From Corynebacterium glucuronolyticum DSM 44120 (GTDB lineage Bacteria; Actinomycetota; Actinomycetes; Mycobacteriales; Mycobacteriaceae), in the NCBI RefSeq assembly GCF_030440595.1, contig NZ_CP047452.1, positions 1,798,001 to 1,862,000 of the forward strand: 64,000 nucleotides of DNA, given 5' to 3'. The position numbers and the translations under genes are program-made. Below, piece after piece: positions 40,078 to 49,233 of the stretch. The number at the start of each line of letters is the position of its first letter. Positions within the stretch are counted from its first letter, which is position 1. The notes below the pieces were generated by a model. It saw only the letters and a list, made by a program, of their open reading frames with translations. It searched no databases and was not told the DNA's origin.

Positions 40078-40157
40078 CTTTTCCTCGCCCGGAAAACCCC
40101 GGCCACCGTCGCGTAGTTTTCGCAGGTCGTTTCGTCGAGACGGCTGTGGAAAAGTTG

Positions 40158-40322
40158 TTATTGGGCGGTGCTGTAGCTCATGAGGGCAAGCGCCAGCGCC
40201 CCCGCCGCCAAAATCCCCACCACGATGATTCCCTTGAGGGAGCCGTTTTTGTACATGGACCAGGCACCGCCGACGAGGAGGCCGGCGATGAGGAACATGA
40301 GGTAGACGAACCAGTGTCCCAC
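40158..40322 (-). CDS. Small membrane protein, 54 residues
   Basis: A short frame starting with GTG at 40322, 3 nt after the hisB stop: MGHWFVYLMFLIAGLLVG, a polar turn WSMYKNGSLKG, then IIVVGILAAGALALALMS. Two membrane helices. The tight spacing to hisB and its hydrophobic pattern make it likely real and translated from the hisDCB message. Function unknown. Confidence 0.75.
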   Translation of the reverse strand: MGHWFVYLMFLIAGLLVGGAWSMYKNGSLKGIIVVGILAAGALALALMSYSTAQ

Positions 40323-40325
40323 GGG

Positions 40326-40976
40326 CTACAGCGCTCCCTTAGTGGACGGCACGCCGGCTTGGCGGGGGTCCTTGGTGGCGGCGGCGCGGATGGCGCGGGC
40401 GACGGCTTTGAATTCGGCTTCGGTGATGTGGTGGGGGTCGCGGCCGTGGTGGCAGATGAGGTGGAGGTTGATGCGGGCGTGGTAGGACAGTGTTTCGAAG
40501 AAGTGCTGGTTGATGACTGTCGCGTAGTGTCCGCCGATGATGGAGGTGAGGATGTTGTCGGGTTCGCCGCGCATGACGAAGTAGGGGCGGCCGGACAGGT
40601 CGACGACGGCTTCGCAGAGCGTTTCATCCATGGGCACGGAGGCGGAGCCGAAGCGGGTTATGCCGCGTTTGTCGCCGAGTGCATCGTTGATGGCTTGGCC
40701 GAGGACGATGGCGGTGTCTTCGACGGTGTGGTGGCAGTCGATCTCGGTGTCGCCGGAGGCGTGGATGCTGACATCGATGAGCGAGTGGTTGGCGAATGCT
40801 TGGAGCATGTGATCGAAGAAGGGGACGCCAGTTTGGATGTCGCTCTTGCCGGAGCCGTCGAGGTTTATTTCGACGGCGATGGTCGTTTCCTTGGTTGCTC
40901 GTTCGACGCGGGCGATGCGGTCTTTAGCGGCGGCGTTGTCGGGCCGCTCGCGCGTGGAGAAGGACATGTCAGGCAT
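40326..40976 (-). CDS. hisB: Imidazoleglycerol-phosphate dehydratase
   Basis: Dehydrates IGP to imidazole acetol phosphate. 216 residues; the two His-rich metal motifs [15 protein letters not shown] / [11 protein letters not shown] and [26 protein letters not shown] are intact, and the protein is the monofunctional form (no phosphatase domain). ATG at 40976 has AAGG 9 nt upstream; an in-frame GTG at 40982 is possible. It overlaps the end of hisC by 8 nt. Confidence 0.95.
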   Translation of the reverse strand: MPDMSFSTRERPDNAAAKDRIARVERATKETTIAVEINLDGSGKSDIQTGVPFFDHMLQAFANHSLIDVSIHASGDTEIDCHHTVEDTAIVLGQAINDALGDKRGITRFGSASVPMDETLCEAVVDLSGRPYFVMRGEPDNILTSIIGGHYATVINQHFFETLSYHARINLHLICHHGRDPHHITEAEFKAVARAIRAAATKDPRQAGVPSTKGAL

Positions 40977-42042
40977 GTGCACTTACCTTAGTGGCGACGG
41001 CGAGAAACCTCGAATTTTCCTCTGGTGTGCCGATGGTGACGCGGAGGTAGCCGTCAATGCCGTTGTCGCGGATGAGTACGCCCTCGTCGAGGAAGTCCTG
41101 CCAGGTGGCGTTCGGGTGGGAGATCATGAGGAAGTTGGCATCGGAGTCGATGACGCGGTAGCCGAGCTTTGTCAGATCGTCGGCGAGCGCATCCCGATCT
41201 TTTTTGAGCTTGTCGACGCTTGCCAGCGTTTCCTCCGCGTGCGCCAGCGCCACGCGGGCTGCCGCCTGGGTGAGGGTGGACAGGTGGTACGGCAGGCGGA
41301 CGAGCATGACGGCATCGATAAACGCCGGGTGGGCGATGAAATAGCCGAGTCGCCCACCGGCGAAGTCGAAGGCTTTGCTCATAGTGCGGCTCACGACGAG
41401 CTTTCCCGGGAACTCCCCAATAAGAACCGCAGCCGACGGCGCGGTGGAGAACTCGGCGTAGGCTTCGTCGACGATGACGATTCCTGGTGCCGCCTCAACG
41501 ATGGCGCGGATCGTGGCGAGCGGGGTGGAGTTGCCCGTCGGGTTGTTCGGAGTGGTGACGAAGACGATGTCCGGCTGGTGCTCTGCGATGGCCGCGAGGG
41601 CGGCATCCTCGTCGATGGCGAAAGCGTCGTCGCGCGGCACGGAGATGAACTCGGTGAACGTGCCGGCGGCGAGCAGCGGGTGCATGGAATAGCTGGGCGT
41701 AAAGCCCATCGCTGTGCGCCCCGGGCCACCGAAGGCTAAGAGGAGCTGCTGTAACACCTCGTTGGAGCCGTTGGCGGCCCATACGTTGTCGTGGGTGACG
41801 GGCACGCCGGTGGCGCGGGATGCGTAGGCCGCGAGGTCTGTACGCAGCTGAACGGCATCACGATCTGGGTAGCGGTTAAGGGTGACGGCTAGACGGGCGG
41901 CCTCCTCCCCTATCTCGCGGGCGAGGTCGTCGCTTGGTGGATAGGGGTTCTCATTGGTGTTGAGGCGGACAGGCGTGTTCAACTGCGGGGCACCGTACGG
42001 GCTTTTGCCTTTTAGGTCCTCGCGGATGGGGAGCTCAATCAT
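40969..42042 (-). CDS. hisC: Histidinol-phosphate aminotransferase
   Basis: PLP enzyme converting imidazole acetol phosphate to histidinol phosphate. 357 residues; [11 protein letters not shown], the NNPTGNSTP loop, VDEAYAEF and the PLP lysine in [17 protein letters not shown] are present. The start overlaps the hisD stop by 4 nt (ATGA), indicating coupled translation. Confidence 0.96.
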   Translation of the reverse strand: MIELPIREDLKGKSPYGAPQLNTPVRLNTNENPYPPSDDLAREIGEEAARLAVTLNRYPDRDAVQLRTDLAAYASRATGVPVTHDNVWAANGSNEVLQQLLLAFGGPGRTAMGFTPSYSMHPLLAAGTFTEFISVPRDDAFAIDEDAALAAIAEHQPDIVFVTTPNNPTGNSTPLATIRAIVEAAPGIVIVDEAYAEFSTAPSAAVLIGEFPGKLVVSRTMSKAFDFAGGRLGYFIAHPAFIDAVMLVRLPYHLSTLTQAAARVALAHAEETLASVDKLKKDRDALADDLTKLGYRVIDSDANFLMISHPNATWQDFLDEGVLIRDNGIDGYLRVTIGTPEENSRFLAVATKVSAHA

Positions 42043-43385
42043 TTGGTCCTCCGTGCGGTGATGGCCTCGCCGTGGGCGGGCAGGCGTTCTTCTTGGGACA
42101 GGCGGATGACATCGTCGGCGATCTCCTCGAGTGCTGCGGCGTCGTAGTCGATGATGTCGACGTGCTTGAGGAAGGTGAGCGTCGACAAGCCAGAGCTGTA
42201 GCGAGCAGACCCGGACGTGGGCAGAACGTGATTCGAGCCTGCGGCGTAGTCCCCCAGGGGAACCGGGGCGTGCGGACCGACGAAGATAGCACCGGCGTTG
42301 GTGATGCGAGCAGCAACAGCCGCCGCGTCGCGGGTGTGAACCTCGAGGTGCTCGGCGGCGTAGGCGTTGGCAACGGCGACCGACTGGTCAAGCCCGGAGG
42401 TGAGGACGATGGCGGACTGCTCGCCGGTGAGTGCCTGAGCGACCCGGTCTGCGTTGAGGGTAACGGTGTAGAGTTCGGCAACCTTTGCGTCGACGGCGCG
42501 TGCGAGCTCCGCCGAATCGGTGATGAGCACCGAGGAGGCCAGAACATCGTGTTCCGCCTGCGAAATGAGGTCGTAGGCAACGTGAGTGGGATCAGCCGTG
42601 GAATCGGCGAGGATCGCAATCTCGGTTGGGCCTGCCTCCGCATCGATGCCGACGACGGTGCGCACGAGTCGCTTGGCTGCGGTGACGAAAATGTTGCCGG
42701 GGCCGGTAATCAAATCGACGGGCTCGTAGCCCTCGTCACCATAGGCCAGCAGACCGATGGCTTGGGCGCCACCGACGGCCCACACTTCGTCCACCCCCAG
42801 GAGGGAACAGACAGCGAGCACCGTGGGGTGCGGGTAGCCCCCGTTTTCTTTCTGCGGCGGGGAGGCGACAACGAGGGAGGTCACACCGGCTGCCTGGGCG
42901 GGAACAACGTTCATGATCACCGAGGAGGGATACACGGCGTTACCGCCAGGAACATACAACCCGACGCGTGAAATGGGGATGAATTTTTGTGTCACGGTGG
43001 CACCGGGGGCAAGCGTGACCTCGACATCCGCCGGTTTCTGCGCCTCGTGGACGGCCCGCACGCGCGTAATAGCCGTGGTGAGGGCCTTCTTCAATTCGGG
43101 ATCAAGTGCTGCGGCGGCCTCGTCACACACCTCTGTGGGCACGCGGAGGTGTGGCGGTCGGATGCCGTCGAATTTTTCGCTGTAGGCCAGCGCCGCGCTC
43201 GCTCCCTCTTCTTTCAGCTTCTCGACGATCGGTCGCACCGTGTCCAGCATGCTATCTACAGACTGGTGGCTACGGGGGACGATCCGCCTCAACTCTCGGT
43301 CTGAGTAGGAATGAGCGGAGATATCGATCGTGCGTAACATTGTCGATGCCGCAGCTGGGGCCGCTGTAGACGGTGTGGTGGACAT
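42039..43385 (-). CDS. hisD: Histidinol dehydrogenase
   Basis: Last two steps: histidinol to histidine with NAD and zinc. 448 residues; signature [27 protein letters not shown]-like [30 protein letters not shown] and a C-terminal [14 protein letters not shown]. The N-terminus has a short Ala/Ser/Thr-rich leader (residues 1-15) before MLRTIDI; the start at 43385 is supported by AAGGAG 5 nt upstream. First gene of hisDCB. Confidence 0.97.
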   Translation of the reverse strand: MSTTPSTAAPAAASTMLRTIDISAHSYSDRELRRIVPRSHQSVDSMLDTVRPIVEKLKEEGASAALAYSEKFDGIRPPHLRVPTEVCDEAAAALDPELKKALTTAITRVRAVHEAQKPADVEVTLAPGATVTQKFIPISRVGLYVPGGNAVYPSSVIMNVVPAQAAGVTSLVVASPPQKENGGYPHPTVLAVCSLLGVDEVWAVGGAQAIGLLAYGDEGYEPVDLITGPGNIFVTAAKRLVRTVVGIDAEAGPTEIAILADSTADPTHVAYDLISQAEHDVLASSVLITDSAELARAVDAKVAELYTVTLNADRVAQALTGEQSAIVLTSGLDQSVAVANAYAAEHLEVHTRDAAAVAARITNAGAIFVGPHAPVPLGDYAAGSNHVLPTSGSARYSSGLSTLTFLKHVDIIDYDAAALEEIADDVIRLSQEERLPAHGEAITARRTK

Positions 43386-43424
43386 GGTGACTCCTTACCG
43401 TGAGATAAAAGGGTGTAACCGCCT

Positions 43425-43471
43425 ATTATCCTCGTTTCACCACGTCAAAACAATGTTTCTTACATGTAAGA
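43425..43471 (-). promoter_or_regulatory. his operon promoter with adjacent palindromic operator
   Basis: On the minus strand, TTGTTT (43453 to 43448), a 17-bp spacer and GATAAT (43430 to 43425) form a sigma-A-type promoter 39 nt before hisD. A perfect 14-bp palindrome, TCTTACATGTAAGA (43458-43471), abuts the -35 and reads like a repressor or activator site. No leader peptide or T-box structure fits in the 40-nt leader. Confidence 0.65.
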
Positions 43472-43474
43472 CTT

Positions 43475-43987
43475 TTATTCGGCGCGGGTGCTGGCCGTGT
43501 ACGCACCGTACAGCCACGTTATCGCTGCAGCAAGCGGAGCCCACAGGAATGCAGCACCGACCTCGACGGCGCTGCGCACCGTCACCACCGACCCCTCCGG
43601 CCCCATCAGCCCTTCGCTATCGGTAAGCAGGTACGCAACTGAGTGCCCCGCCGCCACAACAGTCAGTGCCGCAACGAGAGCCACAACAACAGCGACAAGC
43701 TGGCCACTCACCTTCATGCTTACCCGACTCATTGCCGCGCCGATCGCCACGCCACCCAGGGTGACAATGACGAGGTAGGCAACGTAAACGGGGAAATCGT
43801 GGGCACCGTAATCCGCCGGCGGTATAAACGTCCCATCCCCGAGAGTCTCTACAGTGGCCTTTGGCGAGAAGAAACCCCACGCAGCGCCGAGGATGCCCGA
43901 AAGGACGAGGCTCACGGCGACGATGCCGGACATATCACCGACAATCCTGCGTGGGGTTAGTGCGGGGGCCATGATTGTTGCAGTCAT
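43475..43987 (-). CDS. Four-helix membrane protein of unknown function
   Basis: 170 residues with hydrophobic segments near 22-40, 67-88, 95-118 and 143-162; a conserved-looking outer loop FFSPKATVETLGDGTFIPP lies between the first two. I do not recognise the family with confidence. It precedes hisD on the same strand and follows the lipoprotein gene by 18 nt, so the latter two are probably one unit. Confidence 0.65.
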   Translation of the reverse strand: MTATIMAPALTPRRIVGDMSGIVAVSLVLSGILGAAWGFFSPKATVETLGDGTFIPPADYGAHDFPVYVAYLVIVTLGGVAIGAAMSRVSMKVSGQLVAVVVALVAALTVVAAGHSVAYLLTDSEGLMGPEGSVVTVRSAVEVGAAFLWAPLAAAITWLYGAYTASTRAE

Positions 43988-44005
43988 GGCCTACAAGTTT
44001 AGCTT

Positions 44006-44659
44006 CTAGTTACACATCTTCCAGCGGCCGTCCTCGCGTAGGAACTTCATCGTGCCGGACTGGGTGTTACCCTGCGATGTCGTCGTCACCCATGCGGAAG
44101 CCTCGTTGCCGTTGACGGTGATGTCCTCGACGGCATCAATGGTGGAGCGGGTCTCCTGGTACTGCGGGATCTGCTCAAGCGGGATCTCTGGAACCTGAGA
44201 CAGGTCAACGGCACCCTGGCCACCGGCCTGCTCAATCACTCGCTGACACGTGTTCTCAAGGAAGTTGCCCATGAAGGCGCGCAGCGTCGGTGCCCAGGTC
44301 ACAGACTGGACGAGGTCCGCAATCGCCTGAGCGTCCTCCGCACTTGCAGGTTCACCCTCAACGGGGGCGAGAACCTCAGGAGCCGGAACCTGCGGCAGTG
44401 GCGCTATCTCAGGTTGAGCACCCTGCTCCTCTACGAGAGTTTCGGGAGCCTCAGATTTCGTCGTTGGAGACGGCGCAGCGGAGCTCGAAGTCTCCTCCGG
44501 CGCTGCGGTCACCTGCGTCGTGCGGGTGGACACGTTGGTCTCCGTCACCTGATCTGCAGCCTTATCCTTGTTTTCCTTGCTGCATGCAGAGGCGCTAAGA
44601 GCAACGGTGGCTGCCATTGCCAGGGCGATAAACTTCTTCGAACCTGCACTAATTTTCAC
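44006..44659 (-). CDS. Putative lipoprotein
   Basis: 217 residues. The signal peptide ends in the lipobox ALSASAC, so Cys26 should be acylated by Lgt. A Thr/Ser/Pro/Glu-rich linker (about 40-105) leads to a C-terminal domain with a Cys pair (NTCQRV and WKMCN) and strands VNGNEASAWVTTTSQG / GTMKFLREDGRWKMC, like the NTF2-like domains of small actinobacterial lipoproteins. GTG start at 44659; AAGGAG lies 12 nt upstream. Confidence 0.8.
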   Translation of the reverse strand: MKISAGSKKFIALAMAATVALSASACSKENKDKAADQVTETNVSTRTTQVTAAPEETSSSAAPSPTTKSEAPETLVEEQGAQPEIAPLPQVPAPEVLAPVEGEPASAEDAQAIADLVQSVTWAPTLRAFMGNFLENTCQRVIEQAGGQGAVDLSQVPEIPLEQIPQYQETRSTIDAVEDITVNGNEASAWVTTTSQGNTQSGTMKFLREDGRWKMCN

Positions 44660-45433
44660 GATGTTTTTCGTCTCCTTATAACTTTATGGTCGTGTCACCG
44701 TGTTTTTCCAAGATACACCGTCTTCCCCACATTCGCGCGGTTACGGCGTGCGAAAGGACGCTGCCAGTTACCCGGCATCGCCTTCAGATCCGTAAAAAAC
44801 CTAGAACCAGGGCGGTAACGAACGGTTCCGCTTGATTACATACGGTCAGACGTGGTCACTTACCAGATGGCACGGTAGCAGACTTTCCAATCTTTCACTT
44901 ACATTATCACCGCACTGTTTCCGCTGTTACAGATCCAATGAGCTTTTACGGGACTTCACGGATTCCCCGCAGGCAACCCTCACCCTCCCCGGCAAGCTTT
45001 ACGCCACAGACATCTTTTTGCCAGCCTCTACATCCCAACCTTCTCCGTCTCGTATTCTCCCCGCCCCATTAACTGGCGAACTCGAAAAGTGCTAGATGTA
45101 TTAGATGGGCGCTAGATGGGTAGGCACTACAAAGTGTAAGAAGGGTAGGCGCACGATGAGCATGGGGGTGCCACCCAGACCGCGCTGCGCGACGACCGCC
45201 TAGCCTGCCCCAGTAGAGGGAAAAGTTCACAACGAAAAATAAAGGAACGAGATCATAGCGGTGGAGGGGAGGGCGAGACAGAAAAATGGGGGAAATAGTC
45301 CGGCAAGATAGAGGAACTTTTTGCAATAAATTCTCTGGTTAAAGACATTTTGCAAACGTCTACGTGGAGGGAGTGGAAAATCTCTCCACGCCCTCATGCC
45401 CCAACACAACAGTTTCCACTACAATTGCCTAAC
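44660..45433. other. 774-bp divergent intergenic region
   Basis: No supported gene. It should hold the promoters of the lipoprotein (minus) and the TetR gene (plus). Visible items: direct copies of GCTAGATG near 45091 and 45111, and an inverted repeat GTGGAG...CTCCAC at 45364-45389, 45 nt before the TetR start, which could be its operator. Confidence 0.5.
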
Positions 45434-46009
45434 GTGCACTTGGACAGAGATAAAATTATTGCAGCCGGGCTGGAAATTCTGGATACATACGGTCTAGCGG
45501 ATATGACTATCCGAAGGATCGCAGGCAAGCTTAACTCTGCGCCGGGTTCCATTTACTGGCATGTGAAAAACAAGCAGGAGCTCATCGCCCTTATCGGACA
45601 TGCAATCATCGATTACGTTGACACCGACCAAGACACCACTGCGGATATGCTCCGTGAACTTCGGCGAGCAATGCTGCAGTTCCGCGATGGCTGCGAGGTC
45701 GTCGCAGCGGCCAACAACTCAGGGCTAGTCCGGGAGGATCTCATTCGCCTCATTCGGATGCCCGACGAGTCATTGAGCGAAACCGCCGCCTCCACCCTCT
45801 TGAGCTTCACGCTTGGTCATGTCCAGTACGAGCAGTTCCAGCTTCAGCTCCTAGCCCTCGACGCAAAGGCCACTAAGGAGAGCCACGATAAGGGCGCTGC
45901 TCGCGTCGCTGCAAAGATTGCCGACCTGCAAGAAGAAGAGGAAACCGAAGCGAACCGACTGTTCGAAGAAGGGCTGGAGACAATTCTCCGCGGAATTTCG
46001 GCCTCGTAG
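45434..46009 (+). CDS. TetR-family transcriptional regulator
   Basis: 191 residues. N-terminal helix-turn-helix: LDRDKIIAAGLEILDTYGLADMTIRRIAGKLNSAPGSIYWHVKNKQEL-type organisation, with the recognition helix at GSIYWHV. The C-terminal ligand domain is helical and ends in a coiled, acidic stretch. GTG at 45434 is preferred; TACAAT (45420-45425) lies 8 nt upstream, fitting a leaderless start. Targets unknown; the neighbours are a lipoprotein gene (divergent) and glgX. Confidence 0.85.
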   Translation: MHLDRDKIIAAGLEILDTYGLADMTIRRIAGKLNSAPGSIYWHVKNKQELIALIGHAIIDYVDTDQDTTADMLRELRRAMLQFRDGCEVVAAANNSGLVREDLIRLIRMPDESLSETAASTLLSFTLGHVQYEQFQLQLLALDAKATKESHDKGAARVAAKIADLQEEEETEANRLFEEGLETILRGISAS

Positions 46010-46794
46010 AAAGTACTACCACCTCTCAAACTCCTCCCTCTGTGAACGGGACGGGATTTGAGACTGAGCCTCCACGGACGCTTCTGGCACCGCACTGCTC
46101 GATCGCTGAGATGGTCGTTTCCGCATCGCTAAGCTCAGCGACAATTCAGGACTCCGGGCTCTACACGCGAATTCCTGCAAAGATTGGGAAACATGCCCGC
46201 TTCCCCGTCACACGCTGGAGCGATCCACGAAAGGTGCCGTATATAAACCACACTCGTAGTCCTTTAAGTATCCCGCCCGGTATGCGCACCACATGAGTTA
46301 CGTCGCACATTAGCTTCACCCCCATCGACCACCATTCTTCCGTTCGCGCCCTATCTCACTCCAATGGGTTTCCAGCACCAGTTTGTTTCCAACGCCAGTG
46401 GGCGTTGAGCACCAGTGAGTTTTGTCTTCATTTAGACGTACACAACCGGATTATCTTGTTTACAGGATCCGTACAATCGGCGGTGTGTCCATTCACACAC
46501 TTGACATGGATTACGGGATTGCCCACGCGCGTGAGTGAGGCCACCCCACGGAAGCGAAGCACTCATCACAACCAAAGGGATACCTCCATACATTGTTCAA
46601 CATGGTGGACTACCTGGTACTTCATGAAGCGTCGCGAGGAAATGAGTACAAATTTCTGCTACCTGTCTCACGTCAAGCTAATCCACAGGTAGTGCACTGT
46701 TTTTTAAGGCAAACATAACTTTCTCTCGATAGTTGCTTTCTGGTCCGTGCTGTCAACTCACAGTTGCGAAAAATAGACGATAAACTGGCGCATT
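46010..46794. other. 785-bp intergenic region before glgX
   Basis: No convincing gene: the open frames here lack start signals and look random. It contains C/A-rich words like those near ftsY (CCAGCACCAGTTTG, TTTCCAACGCCAGT around 46375-46400) and a TAAACT box (46781-46786) 8 nt before the glgX start. Confidence 0.5.
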
Positions 46795-48996
46795 ATGAGT
46801 GAAGCAAATCAGCCTTCTATGGAAATCTGGCCCGGCCAGTCGTACCCTCTCGGTTCGACATACGACGGCGCAGGCACCAATTTCGCACTGTTCAGCGACA
46901 TTGCAGACAAAGTAGAACTGTGCTTGCTCGACAGCGAAAACAATGAGACACGGGTCGAGCTTACTGAGGTTGATGCCAACATTTGGCACGCTTACCTCCC
47001 GGGTATCCAGCCGGGACAACGCTACGGCTACCGCGTTCATGGACCCTATGATCCCGCCAACGGCCACCGCTGCGACCCAAACAAGTTGCTCGTCGACCCG
47101 TACTCCCGCGCATTCGACGGCGATTACGATGGTGACCCGTCCCTGTTCTCCTACGACATCACGAACCCCGATAGCCCGGAAGGTCGCAACACGGAAGACT
47201 CCCTCGGCCATACGATGAAGTCAGTCGTTGTTAATCCGTTTTTTGACTGGGGAGACGACAAGGCCCCGAAGATTCCGTACAACGAATCAGTCATCTACGA
47301 GGGCCACGTCAAGGGTCTCACGATGACCCACCCTGATATCCCAGAGAACATCCGCGGAACGTACGCAGGGCTAGCCCACCCAGCAATTATTGAGTACCTC
47401 CAGAATCTGGGAATCACCGCTCTCGAGCTCATGCCCATCCACCAATTTTTCCAGGATGATCGCCTCCGCGAACTGGGCTTGAGGAACTATTGGGGCTACA
47501 ACACTCTCGGATTCTTCGCCCCACAGCAGGATTACTCTGCCTCTACTCGTCCCGGTGACGCGGTAAGCGAGTTCAAAGGAATGGTTCGCGCCTACCACGA
47601 GGCAGGAATCGAGATCATCCTTGACGTGGTGTATAACCACACGGCAGAGGGCAACCACATGGGTCCGACGATTGCCTTCAGAGGCATCGACAACGCCGCG
47701 TACTACCGCCTTGTCGACGGCGATCCGCAGCACTACATGGACTACACGGGCACAGGAAACTCCCTCAACGTCCGCCATCCCCATTCCCTGCAGCTCATCA
47801 TGGATAGCCTCCGCTATTGGGTGACGGAAATGCACGTCGACGGCTTCCGCTTCGACCTCGCGTCCACTCTCGCACGTGAGCTCCACGACGTTGACCGGCT
47901 ATCCAGCTTCTTCGACCTCGTCCAGCAGGACCCCGTCGTCTCGCGAGTGAAGCTCATCGCCGAACCCTGGGACGTCGGCGAAGGCGGCTACCAGGTAGGA
48001 AATTTCCCGCCCCTGTGGACGGAATGGAACGGCAAGTACCGCGATACTGTCCGCGACTTTTGGCGCGGGGAGCCTGCGACTCTCGGCGAGTTTGCATCTC
48101 GCCTGACGGGATCATCGGATCTGTACTCGAACAACAACCGTCGCCCTACGGCCTCTATCAACTTTGTTACTGCGCACGATGGCTTCACATTGAACGACCT
48201 CGTCTCCTATAACGAGAAACACAATGAAGCCAATGGCGAAGGTGGTCGCGACGGTGAGAGCCACAACCGGAGCTGGAACTGCGGTGTCGAAGGACCAACA
48301 GACGATCCAGAGATCAACGCCCTCCGGGCACAACAGCGCCGCAACTTCCTCACCACGCTCCTGGTAAGCCAAGGCACGCCGATGATCAGCCACGGCGACG
48401 AGCTAGGTCGCACGCAGTTTGGCAACAATAACGTTTACTGCCAGGACAACGAGATCTCCTGGCTGGACTGGTCCAAGCACGAGGAAAACCAGGATCTGTT
48501 CCAGTTCACGAAGCGTCTCATCCAACTGCGCAAGGACCACCCGGTGTTCCGGCGTCGCCAGTTCTTCGCGGGTGGCCCCCTTGGTGATGAGTCCGCACAC
48601 CGCGATATCGCATGGCTCGCCACAGACGGCAAACTCATGGACCAAGCGGACTGGGACTTCTATTTCGGTAAAGCGCTCATGGTATTCCTCAATGGCCAGG
48701 AGATCGCCGAACCTGATTCCCGCGGCAACAAGGTGGAGGACGACTCCTTCCTCCTGTGCTTCAACGCGGCACATACCGACGTAGAATTCACGATTCCGGT
48801 CGGCACCTACGGTGCCTCCTGGAAGGTTCTCATCGATACGACTGAGCCCCGTGGCGATGTAGAAAGTGGTGTTATCCTGACCGCTGGTGAGAAGGTCATG
48901 ATTCCTGCCCGCTCCACCATCGTCGCCGTGCAGAACGATCCTCCGGTGTCCGGTGCCCCGAAGGGTGGCGGATCCGTGAAGGGCTACGAAGGCTAA
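46795..48996 (+). CDS. glgX: Glycogen debranching enzyme GlgX
   Basis: Hydrolyses alpha-1,6 branches of glycogen limit dextrin and releases malto-oligosaccharides. 733 residues: N-terminal CBM48 (YPLGSTYDGAGTNFALFSD), GH13 barrel with DVVYNHTAEGNHMGPT, the nucleophile region HVDGFRFDLAST, acid region LIAEPWDVGEGGYQVGNFPP, and FVTAHDGFTLNDLVSYNEKH. Start is ATG at 46795. Its products can feed TreY/TreZ encoded 3-10 kb away. Confidence 0.96.
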   Translation: MSEANQPSMEIWPGQSYPLGSTYDGAGTNFALFSDIADKVELCLLDSENNETRVELTEVDANIWHAYLPGIQPGQRYGYRVHGPYDPANGHRCDPNKLLVDPYSRAFDGDYDGDPSLFSYDITNPDSPEGRNTEDSLGHTMKSVVVNPFFDWGDDKAPKIPYNESVIYEGHVKGLTMTHPDIPENIRGTYAGLAHPAIIEYLQNLGITALELMPIHQFFQDDRLRELGLRNYWGYNTLGFFAPQQDYSASTRPGDAVSEFKGMVRAYHEAGIEIILDVVYNHTAEGNHMGPTIAFRGIDNAAYYRLVDGDPQHYMDYTGTGNSLNVRHPHSLQLIMDSLRYWVTEMHVDGFRFDLASTLARELHDVDRLSSFFDLVQQDPVVSRVKLIAEPWDVGEGGYQVGNFPPLWTEWNGKYRDTVRDFWRGEPATLGEFASRLTGSSDLYSNNNRRPTASINFVTAHDGFTLNDLVSYNEKHNEANGEGGRDGESHNRSWNCGVEGPTDDPEINALRAQQRRNFLTTLLVSQGTPMISHGDELGRTQFGNNNVYCQDNEISWLDWSKHEENQDLFQFTKRLIQLRKDHPVFRRRQFFAGGPLGDESAHRDIAWLATDGKLMDQADWDFYFGKALMVFLNGQEIAEPDSRGNKVEDDSFLLCFNAAHTDVEFTIPVGTYGASWKVLIDTTEPRGDVESGVILTAGEKVMIPARSTIVAVQNDPPVSGAPKGGGSVKGYEG

Positions 48997-49233
48997 GTGG
49001 GAGCAAAAAGAGCATTCACCACCGCCCTGAACGGTTAGTCCGCCAATGACCGTAGGGCCTACAATGACCTCGACTGTTAGTGAAATGCAGTTATTTCGTT
49101 AACCGTCGGGGTCATTGCTGTACACGATGCTTGTTCGAAGCGAGAAAAACGCATGTTCCTCTGGGCGGTAAAATAGGGGAATAAATCAGCGCGCGAGACG
49201 CGCACACAACGGCAACAGAAGGGGCAAAGGACA

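Noticed and set aside
43386-43424. T-box or leader-peptide attenuator before hisD
   Set aside because: The leader is about 35-40 nt, too short for either.
45069-45326. Minus-strand frame in the TetR upstream region
   Set aside because: Cys/Ser/Phe-rich random-looking translation without ribosome binding site.
46501-46529. TTGACA promoter at 46501
   Set aside because: There is no acceptable -10 box at 16-18 bp and no gene directly downstream.
46042-46692. Small plus-strand frames in the gap before glgX
   Set aside because: No start signals, irregular composition and no domain; probably chance.
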